Shown here piece by piece: positions 26,301-38,300 of a stretch of DNA of 64,000 nt. Position 1 is the first letter of the stretch. Every line of letters starts with the position of its first letter. The notes under the pieces are model-generated. The model had not been told where the DNA came from and made no database searches. It was given only the letters and a program-made list of their open reading frames with translations. The position numbers were made by a program, and so were the translations under genes. The DNA is from Phalacrocorax aristotelis (taxonomy: Eukaryota; Chordata; Aves; Suliformes; Phalacrocoracidae), in NCBI RefSeq assembly GCF_949628215.1, contig NC_134278.1, forward strand, positions 105,877,277 through 105,941,276, written 5' to 3'.

Positions 26301-29300
26301 AGGCTCACAGGCTTCATACCAGGCACTTTCAAGGCACACATTCAGACAGCCCATCCACTCAAGCAAAATACTTAGGTTTTATATTGCACAGATCATTTAA
26401 ACTTTAACACTTCTGTTACTGGACCACCACCCCAGCAGATAGCCCCTGTTGTCTCACAGGAGGCTTCCAAGACAGCAAGTCATAGGAAGACAGCCCATAC
26501 CCTCCCCCCTGCCTAAGCCTCCTCATGAGGTAATCTCAATTAAAAAAAAAACCACACTACCACAGCAAAACATTTTCCATAAACATTTTTTAAAGTACCA
26601 TCTAGAGACCGAAAGATTCACCTAAATATTAAAAGTCCAAAGAAACTTTAGATGCCACCAAATAGTATAAACTATAGCTGTCAACTATTTTGCTTCCGCC
26701 ACTGCTCAAAAAAAAAAAAAGGAACATAGTCGGGTTTGAGGCAAGCAGAAAAATCCCTCTTTACAAATGAAAATAAAGCGGTCAAAACTTTTAGATCAGC
26801 AAGGATACTTTTAGGTTATCATGGTCATCTATAAACCACTTATCACTCTCTGCTCATGTGATAGGTGGAATAATCAGTTCAGTGCTAGAAATACAGCACT
26901 AGAAGCCACACTAACACTTACCAGTACTGCAGAGCAGCATCAATTCCACCTGGGGATTACCTCCCCTATCTCTTTGGTCCCCAAATAGTTTCCAACACAA
27001 CCCTGACACAAAGGCAAGCACAACAGATCCACCAACATCATTTCTGTTTCTGGGAGGGCATCAGTTTGAGTCTCTTGCTGACATCAAGCCCCCAGGATCC
27101 CCATCCCTCTAGCTGCATGCAGACCCTGCCAGCATTTGCAGGGGAAGCTCCATCAGCCAGAGCCACCTATCCCTGGCACACAGGGAGCTAAGCACAGCCG
27201 CGAGCAGCACCCAGTGCACACCACAGACCTCCTAGCACGGCGGGGGCTGCATCCAGCATCGAATCTTACACACCACACATGACTTGTTCAGCCCACATCC
27301 CCTTCCCACCTCACAGCAGCCACCCCCTCTCATGAGCCAACACCAGCAGAGCCTGGCAGGTAGTGCCCAGCTCCTTCTCCCACGAGAGGGGGCAGCAGCA
27401 GCAAGCAAAACACTGCAGAGACATGCCAGAAGCTGGTTTGCTTCCAAGTTTATTTTGGGTTCAGTTTATGGTTTGTTTTAAATCAAAGACATATTGTGGA
27501 AAGACATATCCAGCATACAATTATTCCTATAACCCTGCCTTGCCCTCCTCTAGTGTTTTGGGATGATGCAGGTTGATTTATCCGTAACAGCACAAGAGGA
27601 TCAAGAAGTGAGTCAGTCTCTAAATGAAAATATTCTTGGGGTTTTTTTCTGAGACTGAAGGGGAAGCAAGCATTATGATAAGGTAAAGCTTAAACATTTA
27701 ACTATAATACACGTTTCTGCACAAAGCACAGCTGCGGGCTGAGACAAAAACTGACATAACTTTGCCATGTAAACATTAGACAAACATAGGACAGAACCTG
27801 CATTCCTCAGGTGTTACCAAGCTACAACAATAACTGGCAGAGGAACACTAACAAAGAAAACAGGGATTGTGTAAGACAGATACTTATCTGGGCACTCTGG
27901 GTCAGATCCTGACATTACGCAGGCGTGAGGCAAAGTCGGCACAGCCACAGCACAACACTTGAAGAAGGCACATGGCATCCAAGCTCCTACCAACAAGCCT
28001 AGGCAATTCGGCAATTTGTTGTTCAATACCACAGCAGTTCCCCAAGCTGCTGCCACTCACCTTTGGCTGTGACCATCTCAAACACTATCTGGAAGGCCAA
28101 TATATTAAACGGTGCTGCAGTGGAAAAAGCCACAGACATGTGAAAGGATACATCCCCAGGATAACTGCTTCAAGGCATTTGATGGGTAGGGACTCCCTGG
28201 TCATTTCTTTTGCTGTCTCCATTAACCTAGGACAGAAATAAAAAGGTTTTTGATTTCTTTCAGTTGGAGCAGTTGACAGGAATCAAAGGGTCCCCTCATA
28301 CACTAACAGCCAGGTGCCTCTGGTTCTTATCTCAGCAGGCGCTGGTAAACTTGATTCTTCTCTTCAGCAGCTTGCCAGAGCCCTGTTGACTTCTGGAGGA
28401 TGACTGGGGAGGGTCGGGTCGGGGTGGGAGAAGAGAAGGGTGTTTGGCATCCCAGTGCCTTCAAGCCTCTGGAGGTAGGTTGGAGGAATGCAGTCCTCTG
28501 CCTCTCCAGCAACTCTATAAGCATCACTTCAAAGTGTAACACAAATCCCTGCTGAGCTGCAAAAGCTGGCAATCATGCAAGCTCCCACAGCAGGACCAAG
28601 TTTAGCTTATTTTCAAAATAACTCTGGCTCTCCTCTGGAAAAAACAGAGGAGAGAGGATTGTTACATGATGGCCCCGTGAAAGCTACAAATGCCTCTGTG
28701 AGCCTATAGCTATAGGTGCAGACAAGAATTTAATGCCTTTTTTCCAAAGTCTGCTCTGCAGAAACCTCTACCAACACAGACACTTCACACCACTGCAAGT
28801 TGAACTATCATCTTGCTGCTGCTCCCTACCTCCCATGGACTGGGAAAATGGTAAAAAACAATTTCTTGCAGGAGTGTAGGAAATGGCATGCCCAGGATCT
28901 TGCAGGTTTACAAAGCTTAGTCACACTCTGGACTCCTGTCTTTGGAGTAGAGTTATCTGACAGGGACAGCACTGTGATGAGAAACAAGCAACCTAAGCTC
29001 AGCTCAGCTGAGAAAGCTGTCAAGCCAAACTGACACCATATCATCAACCAGCTAGGTAGCCTATCCCCTTCTACAAGCAGATCCTGAAATCCTGGAAAGT
29101 TACGAAAAACAATACTGGAAGGACATTAAAAAAAGGCCAGAAAAGTCATATTCGCTGAAACCCAAATCAAAGGATGACTTCTATTTTGAAGTCTTCTCTA
29201 TCCATGTCCTTTCCCTGAGAAGAGCTTTGTAAACAGATGCCTACTGTCAGGGAACAACACACTGAATGATAAAAATATTTGTATTAGAGAAGATGATGAA

Positions 29301-32300
29301 AATATGCATCTAAAACCATTAAAGTTTGTCTTTCCCGCTTTCTAATTCACCCACCTCATGCATTTTAAACCTTGTGTTGACTGCAAATGGCAATACAGCT
29401 TCCACTGCTATTACAGCCTGTCACAGCCATTCTGCATCCCATTTATCCAAGTTAGAAATTATCTTTTGATTTGTAAACAACCGCCCTTTACACTCGCCTG
29501 CAGTACAGAAGACAAATTAGAGTTAGTCTGCCTCCTACATGCTCACAATTGGCCACAGAAACCCCACTGCTGGAAGCAGCAAGGAGCTCCAGTGAGGGCA
29601 CACAATGGGGCCCCTTCATCCCCCACAGTGGCTCCTCAGCGCTGGTTACAGCGGCAGCCACTGCAAAGCTCCATCTCCATCCAGAGAAGTATTACATGTG
29701 GATGATCCATGGGAGGTATTCATGAACAAGATGATCCACTGAATTTCCCATCTTCTGACTCCACAGAAGGGGAAGACAGCAGGGGGGAGGTCACAGCTGA
29801 TTATGAATGTGTGTCCTAGGGACAGGGCCAGCATCTCCTCCTCAGGTCCACACCTATGCTGACCCCACTGCCAGCAGGCAAACAGAGTAACTGTACTGGA
29901 GCTGCCTCATCACCACGTGCAGCATCGATCAGGTGTCCTAACACCTGCTTTTATAAGCTCACTGCTGTCATGATTTCAAGGTATTGTCAGCATGGAGATA
30001 ACATTAATGACTCCACAGCCAGGGAGGGAGTCTTCAAAGTAATTGGCCTAAATGAGCAGTCAAATTACTACCAACTTATCTGTTGCAGCAACACTCACGC
30101 TATTTAAATATTAAGTTGTATTTAACATGCACTCTGTTTGCAAGCCACATATGTGCTGGTTCCAAAGCACAGCTCTCCAGGATGCTATGTGATTATTAAG
30201 ACAGATTTAAATCCAACAGGAGAGGCATTTCCCTTGCTTAAAAACACACTGCCTGTTAGCACACAGGTACCTCAGCTGTCCCTTCTGAGGCTAAAGGGAA
30301 GGGAGGGCAGCTGTCACTACACAGCATCATCAGACAGCTGGGCTCAGAAGGGACCCTGGGAAGCCCTCCTGTCCCACCTCCTGCTCAAAGCACCCAGGTC
30401 CTGGAGCTGCAGCAGGTGCTCAGTGGCCACCTGGGACCTGGCAGCTCAGAGATGGCTACAGTCTTCAGACTGTGGGATCTGCGTAAGGGGAGCATTGGTC
30501 AAGAAGCGTCACCAATGGTAAGCAAACAGGCATCCATCTGCACCCACGGGACAGGTCATGCCCTCACGCACACCCATCCCAGAGTCCTGGGGAATACTCC
30601 ACAAAGTTTGCTTTCTCCTCTGTGTTTGCAACAGAGACCAAAGGGTTTATGCAGATGACCCAGTTCAGTAACCACCAAGAGCATCTGTCTTCCTCTCTTA
30701 ACAAGCTTGAGATGAAGCATGGCCTTAAACCCCATATTTGCATTGGAAGGAAAGCCTTCAGAGAATCCCCAATCCACCGCTGTGCCCAAGGTAGTATAAG
30801 CCAAACCTAAATCACTTATCACAGATAATTTTTCAACCTACTTTTAACTGGGTTCTCAAAGGCTCAGGAACCCAATAGTTAATCTATCCTTTACTTAACC
30901 TTGTATCTAAGAAGGTCTTTCCTTTTTTGCAATTTGAATTAGAAGCTATTTCTGCTATCCACAGTGGGCATGGAGACCATTTATTATCTCTCCTCTTGCA
31001 ACTGACATTTGTATACAGGACAGGCTATAATCTACTCTCTCCTCTGTAAACATGAGAAAGCAGGCAGATTTTTTTTTTTCCTTTTCTTTTTAATCCCTCC
31101 TTTTCTCTCACCCCAAATCTTCCCTTTGGTCATTTTTTCCTAGACCTTGGGCAATGTTAGTTGCTTCCCTTTTGGATTCTCTTCAACTGACTTGCATCTC
31201 ATGGTCCCTTCAGCTGAGCCCACCACACCAATACAAACAGAACAATTTCCTCCTGAAATCAACTTTCAGTATATTTTTCCTACCAACTAGTGCAACTAGT
31301 GGTTTTGGTTTGGTTTTTTTTTTTTTTTTTTTACAACCACCCCCATCAGTACGAAACTAGCCTTTCGTTCTCCATTGTGTATTCTCACAGCCGGCTATTC
31401 CCAAATCCCTTCTCTGTATTTGCCCTTACTCATACACCTCCCATTTGTTCCACCCCAGCTCTCTGTTACCCTTCAGATCATTCTGAATCTCAATTCCACT
31501 TTGCCAAGCCTTGTCACCTTGTCCAGCCTGGACCACAAAACACATCTATCAGCAAACAATTACCCGTACCATTAATGAAAAAAACATTGACCTGGGACAG
31601 AGACTGCACACCTCAACTGACAAACTCTGCTAGGCAAGAACAAGCTATTGTAAAGTACCACTGTCTAAGTGCTTCTTTTCACCAGGTTGGGTGCTTATAT
31701 CAAAACAGTTTCATTTAGACTTGAGTTCCCTGCCTTATCTGGAGGCTGCCAAAAGCCATACTAAGGCAAAGAATCAGCACAACCACAACTTCTCCCTCAT
31801 TGTCAAAAGCTCTTACACTCTCACGGAAGGAAAATATCCGAACCAAACTATGCCAAACTAAGTTCATGTTGCCTCTCACTCACCACCTTCTTATATGGCA
31901 GACACTCAATTGACAGGCTGAGGGAGTTGGGGTTGTTCAGCCTGGAGAAGAGGTGGCTGCAGGGAGACCTTATTGGAGCCTTTCAGTACTTAATGGGGGA
32001 CTACAGGAAGGATGGGGGCAATCTCTTCAGCAAGGCCTATTGTGACAGGACAAGGGGTAACGGTTTTAAAACTAAAGGAGGGCAGATTTAGACTGGATAT
32101 AAGGAAAAAATTTTTCACAATGAGGGTGGTGAAGCACAGGAACATGTTGCCCAGAGAGACAGTGGAAGCCCCATCCCTAGAAACATTCAAGGTCAGGTTG
32201 GACTGGAGTCTGAGCAACCTGATCTAGTTGAAGATGTCCTTGCTCACTGCAGGGAGGTTGGACTAGATGACCTGTAAATGTCCCTTCCAACCCAAACCAT

Positions 32301-35300
32301 TCTATGATTATTTGCACTAGCATTTTTCCTGAAACTGCAGATAAACTCAAATAGTTCTAGAGGCTTTTTCCCTTATTTTTTTTTTTGAAGGCTGGTATCT
32401 TTGCCTTCACCAGCTTCCATCAAAAGTACCCATCCTCCCCACACCCTCTAACAGAAGTATTAATGGTTTGGAGGTTGTCAGCTCTCTAAAAAAGCATCAA
32501 GCTCATTTGAAAACAATTAATTACAAGTGCTCTTTGACTTCTCCTTTCCCTATTTTATTTCACTCCTGAATTCTTACCACACTGTCCCAGATGTTAATCG
32601 TGACTAGAAAGCCTGCACCATTAAACTTGTGAATTAATATTTAAGGAAGGAGGGAAAGAATTATAAGACAGCATCAAGCATTTTAATTCCCTGCCTGAGC
32701 AGGGTTTGTTTCCAGGATTTTCTTTAAATGTTTCCAGTTACCTGAACAGACCCCACATATATGATACTCTAAAGCAGTATTTCTCCATCTCACACCACAG
32801 GTAGCTGGGAACCAGCCCAAAGCCACCCTCTCCACAGACCCCAGTGGGCACAGGAGGAGCCCATCTCTTCCAGCAACTTGGGGAAGACTGTTACAGTCAA
32901 AAGTAAGCATCATGCAGCTTGCCTCTTTGTGGCATTTACACCGTCTGAAGCCCACCAGGCAGATCTCTATTCCAGAACACAGTGAACATTTCTGCCTCTA
33001 ACAAACAGGGTGCATGCTCCTCCCTCAAGATCTACTCCTTTGCAGATTGTGATATTTTCTTGTAAATTGACTCAAATTTCTTTCAGTGTTTTCAGAAGCC
33101 CACCTGGATTATCTCCTTTGCTTTCTGCACTAAGAGAGGGCTCATAGAGGAGATGGTTTTGCACCTTTTGGATGCTTTCTGTTTAAAATGGCAATGACTG
33201 AAGACATCTCAGGGGAAGCATGAATGCCTTTTGCTCCCAGACTTTTCACTAGGGCATCCGATCTAATGTACAGGTTAGAAAAATTTTCAAATCTTTTAAC
33301 ATGCCCTAAACTGGAGGATCTCACCAGCTGGCACCCATCACACTAGTATCACTTCAGAGACGACCACGCTTAGGAGAAGACATTGCCCATTACCTTCACC
33401 AGAAAGACTGCTACAGACTTCAGTAAACTCTGAATTAGTGAGACGTTCCAGCACATTTTCCACTAAGTTCTCCTTCCCTAGGCCTTGGTACTTGCATGAG
33501 GCCCATAAAATTTCCCTTTCTCAAGTTCTTCTAAGGCTCATAACAGTTTTATTTTTCCCAATGAAGCAAAGACAGAAGCAAAAGGCACCAACAAGATTAA
33601 AGAAGATAAAACAGTGGAGCAGCTACTGCTCTTGCGAATCTTCTCAAAACCAGCTTCAATGGCAAAAGCACTTCTACCACATGCTGAACATAGTACCATA
33701 TCTATAACATTCTCCCTTTGTGCAAGAGAGAAGCAGATGTTCAAATGCCTTCTGCAGTCTATCGTCTGGAAGTGGTATGAGCCCATTTTTCTTTACAGCC
33801 CCATCGGGGTTCCTTAATAACATGGTGTGTTGAAACAGCATTATTTTCTGCACCCCTGCTTCACTGTTACTTGGTTGCGTCATTCCCACGTGACTTCTTC
33901 TATCACGCTCTTTTACTGCAATTGATTACCCATTATATCTGCAGTCACTGAATGCCTCCAACTTCACAGAGCAGCTTCTGAGCTGAAATTTCTCAAAGTC
34001 CCCAGAACCTACCCAAACATCATTTTTTGCTTCAGTCATAGGTCCCACCAATGAGCTGGCACATAACTCGATGGAACAGCACAATACCGCACCTATCTAC
34101 ACCCTCCCCAGATATCCCGTGAAGGACAACAATATTTGTTCCTCATTATGCCTGCATCCTAGAACAGAAGCTTGCAGAAGGCTTATTGCTTGTTGTAAAG
34201 CCAGTAATAAAAGTTTGTTGGCACTGAATGCACAGTTACAGATATTACTAAATATCCAGAAGTAAGTTTGGTTTTTTTTCTAAAGCTCTTACATGATCTA
34301 GGCTTGGGAGTTTTAAAGAATTACTATTTCAACTAACAGTGCCATTTTTACCAGAATAGTTGCATGAACAAAAGCAGTAATGCAGGTTTTGCCACCATAA
34401 CCCTATATGGGAAAGGAAAACCAGCTCAATCGGTGTCTGAAACACTTCTGTCACATGCATACACACATCACACATACCATGGATCAGTAGAGCTGAACTC
34501 CATGTGGTGCCCTTTACCTACCTAGTACAAAAAGCTACATCACAAAACCTACGTAAAGGACACCATCCCAGGTCAAGACACATTGTGTACTCTGTTAGCA
34601 AAGCACTCCTACGGTGGATGTAGCTACACCTGTAAATCTGGATTTTGCGCAAATACAGGAAACTCAGGCCAGGTAAGAATGCATTTGCAGACACACTTTG
34701 CTATTACAACAGGAACACCACATACAGTTTACAGGATCACATCTCTACCACCCCGACTCACACAGCTACACCAACAAAAATCTAACATTTGGAAAAGCGT
34801 TATCTCTAGTCTAGACAAATCCACAGGGCGTCTGGCAGTCTAGAAGCAAGTTGATAGCTAACAGCAACTTTTTCTTAAGAGATATTGTAAATACTCAATT
34901 ATAGTAAGCCTGTGTCCCTTCATGTTATGAGTTCCTATAGATAATTTATGCTTTTCTTCCTAAGCGCAGCCACGCATTTTTATTTTCTCATGTATCGCAC
35001 TGATGTTGACAGTAAATCTCTATATCTAGTCCTCCCTCCATAATGGAAAAACTCATTAATATGCCTCAGCTGCTTTAGGACAGTTTCACATGAATTTATG
35101 AATATTCAATTTCCATCTAGTGCTCAGCTTCTTTGTGTCCGGCCACTGCTCTCTTGAAGAGAGGCTGCCAAAGATCTCATAATACTTTCATTAGCTTTGA
35201 GCCTTCATATTATGAAGTAAGCAATACATTTAATATCAATAAATCATAGTTCTGGGAACAGCCTCAACTTCCAAGAGCCAGTGACAATTGGAGGTGCTCA

Positions 35301-38300
35301 GCATCTTACCCAATAAACTTGCAAATACAAACTGTCTTGCAGCAAGCAAGGCCTTTCAGACCACAGAAACTTGCTCAGAGCAGTGCTTGTTGCCTCAGCA
35401 CGAGACGCCTGTTGTCACCATGCTGGAAGCAGATTTCTTGCAAAGTGGAACACACCTCCCAGGAAAAACTCACAGGTGTGGGATATTTTCAGCTCTGATG
35501 AAAACTGGCCTGACAGCAGGAGAACAAATCACCATGGACAACTGCAAGAGAAAAATATCCTCAGCTGGTATGAACAGCCACGCACCCCAGGTGAAGGAAA
35601 GGGAAGCCTTTAGGGACACCTCAATCAACATGTTATTCCTTCTCAAAGTTGGAGAAACCAAGAGAGGGCAAGCGCTCAAGCCCTACTGCGGTACAACAGG
35701 ATCTGGGCAGCTAAATGTGCTCCCAACAGCTCCACTACTCCTACCACTCCATCCATCAGGTCAAGGAGCAAAGCAGAACATGTCTTAAGAGTTAGCACTG
35801 TGCAAGTCCAGTGTACACCAGCTGCAGGCAACTGTGCTTGGCAAGCTGGCAGCAGCTGCCCCAAGGCGTTGGACCATTCCCAGGGGAACTCTCCTTAACT
35901 CTGCAGAAGTCCTGCCACCATATACCGAGTCACTCACAGAAGCCATAACAGCAACAGGGCAAGGAGAGAAGTCAGACGTGAGTCCCCAGGCAAACAAGAA
36001 GGCAGGGAAATAGAGGAAATAGCACCACTTAGGAGAGGATCCAAAGCCACAGGTGTGTCTCCAGCTATGAGCATTATATTGGTTCCCTTCCAGGAAGAAG
36101 TACCATCCTCATAAGCCAGGCTTTCATCCAGCCCCAGGAGGACGCCAACCTTTCAACTGGTGAGTGCTGAGCACAATTCATTTTCATCCTCCACTTCCTT
36201 GGAAAAAAGTAATGGGACAAATTTAAAAATTAGTAACCAGCCTGAAAATAGGTTTAAGCTTCTGTAAACCCATCTATCATTCAAGGCACAAGATTTCTTC
36301 TAAACTAGTTCCACTGTGTAGTGAACATTGCATAGAGAAAGGAAGTGGGACAGACTGCTGTCAGCAAAATGAAAACCTGAAGCACAGAGCTGGGATGGGA
36401 ACTGGAATTTACAGTGATGGACCATTAGATTAATGACAGCTGGGGAGAGCTAGACACAGGCCAGTCTACAGGAGTAATTATATTCTGCTTATCTAAATTT
36501 CACCCTAAAATAAAAGCATAATGCTGTCAACATCACTACTAACATACACCCTAATCTGCTAATTTACTGGGTCCTATTAAAGAGCTGTCCTAAGTATGAT
36601 GCAGTTCTTACATGTGAGGGATCCCAGCTCTCTGTTGCCAGGCTCCCTGCACACACGTTCATACCTGTGTTGCACAACTCATCGCCAACGAGCACATGAG
36701 TCCACCACATGGAAGCAACAGCAAGATGAGCAGCAACAAGAGGAGCAAGGCCATGACTTAAACAGTCCATTGTGATCCCCATGGGAAAGGACTGTACCTG
36801 TGATCTCAAAATTCCTCCAGCATTTTGCGCAGTTGATCTCTTCCTACCATCAAAGGGCATTACAGCGCAACCTGAATATCAGGACTTACATAATTTCCCT
36901 AAAATCAGCCCAGCCCTCCCAACCCAACACCAAGAACAGAGAGTTTTCCCAACCCTGTGCATTCAGTTTTGGCCTACAGCTATGCAGCTCCCACACAGCT
37001 GCTGAGCAAGACCAGACCTTCCACTCTTTGGCTCTCAATGGGTCCATTTGCCACCTGACAGCAAGCTGGGACCCTCCTTGCAAAGGCAGCAACACACAGT
37101 TCTGACCCTGCCAGAGGAGCCATGGCACGGAGAAGACAGCCTTCCCAGGCTATAGTGCTTGAACGCCCCAGGTGATCAGCTGGCATGATGTGGGCCAAGG
37201 GCACTAAACCACTTCCAGAGACACTTACCCACTTAAAGGTCTGGTTTTTCTAATCTCGAAGAACTGTGTTCCTGTGTGATTGTATCTGAATTTTGTCTGT
37301 TAAAGGAAAGTAACTTGACCAGTCAAACAATAAAATAACAATGCTCAAAATGTGAATTTCAGTTCTGATTTCCTGTTGACCTATAAAACAAGCAAAGCCG
37401 TTAACCTAACAGAGATTAAACCCTGCCACGTGAAATGCTTATAAATGTCTGAAGGGCAGTGTCAAGAGGATGGGGTCAGACTCTTTTCAGTGGTGCCCAA
37501 TGACAGGACAAGGGCCAATGGGCACAAGCTGGAACACAGGAAGTTCCACCTGAATATGAGAAAAAACTTTATTGTGAGGATGACAGAGCAGTGGAACAGG
37601 CTGCCCAGAGAGGTTGTCAAGCCTCCTTCTCTGGAAACATTCAAAACCCACCTGGACACGGTCCTGTGCCCCGTCTTAGGTGTACCTGCCCATGCAGGGG
37701 GGTTAGATGAGATGATCTCCAGAGGTCCCTTCCAACCCCTACCATTCTGTGGTTCTGAAATAAAGCAATTTCTTCACTTGCCTTTTTATATGACATATTA
37801 ACCAGCATTAGGTGGAGAGTCAAGCAAAAAGGTTGTTTGTCTAAAATGACACTTAAATTTGGCATTTGAGCGTTATGAATTCACTTTTCCTCTGGTCCCA
37901 TTCACTGCTAGGTTACAAGTTTGAAAAAAGTCTCCCATTCAGGCACGAAAAAGCTTTTATAGCCAAGCCAAACCAATCAACATTATTCATGGTTTGAAAG
38001 AACTTATTTCCTTCATAAGTTTTTAACTTAGTCAGCCACAGCTCACAAATGACCTGTAAACCAAAAGCATGGCTGGTGCATCCATTTATATCTAGAAGAT
38101 AGAAATCTCTCTGAAAAATTCAATGCACTTGAAATGGAAGTAAGCAGCTAAGTGCAACTCAAGAACATTAGTTGACACTATGAGCATAGGAGAAAAATTC
38201 ATCACAAAGGATGCCAGCAGACAGTCACCTGTCAACCAAACCTCAGCACCACTCGCCTATAAGTGCAAGCTACCATGCCGCAGAAGCATCACCCAAAGCA

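Larger units (their letters stand above)
28227..37228 (-). other. VASH2 intron 3, 9.0 kb
   Basis: GT-AG intron, the longest of the gene. It holds a CR1 tail (31912-32308), a probable old CR1 fragment (30330-30400) and a poly-T run (31314-31332). There are unique AT-rich stretches at about 29960-30130, 34880-35260 and 36170-36560. No further coding exon recognised. Confidence 0.75.

Noticed and set aside
32012..32227. Small open frame with FRLDIRKKFF as a possible host gene
   Set aside because: It is the residual reading frame of a CR1 LINE 3' end, not a host gene.
35288..35788. 166-codon plus-strand open frame in VASH2 intron 3
   Set aside because: Longest non-genic frame outside the CpG island, but its composition is random-like and no domain, signal peptide or splice context supports a gene.
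37445..37801. 118-codon open frame beginning within the second CR1
   Set aside because: CR1 ORF2 remnant plus 3' end read-through; 5'-truncated and not functional.
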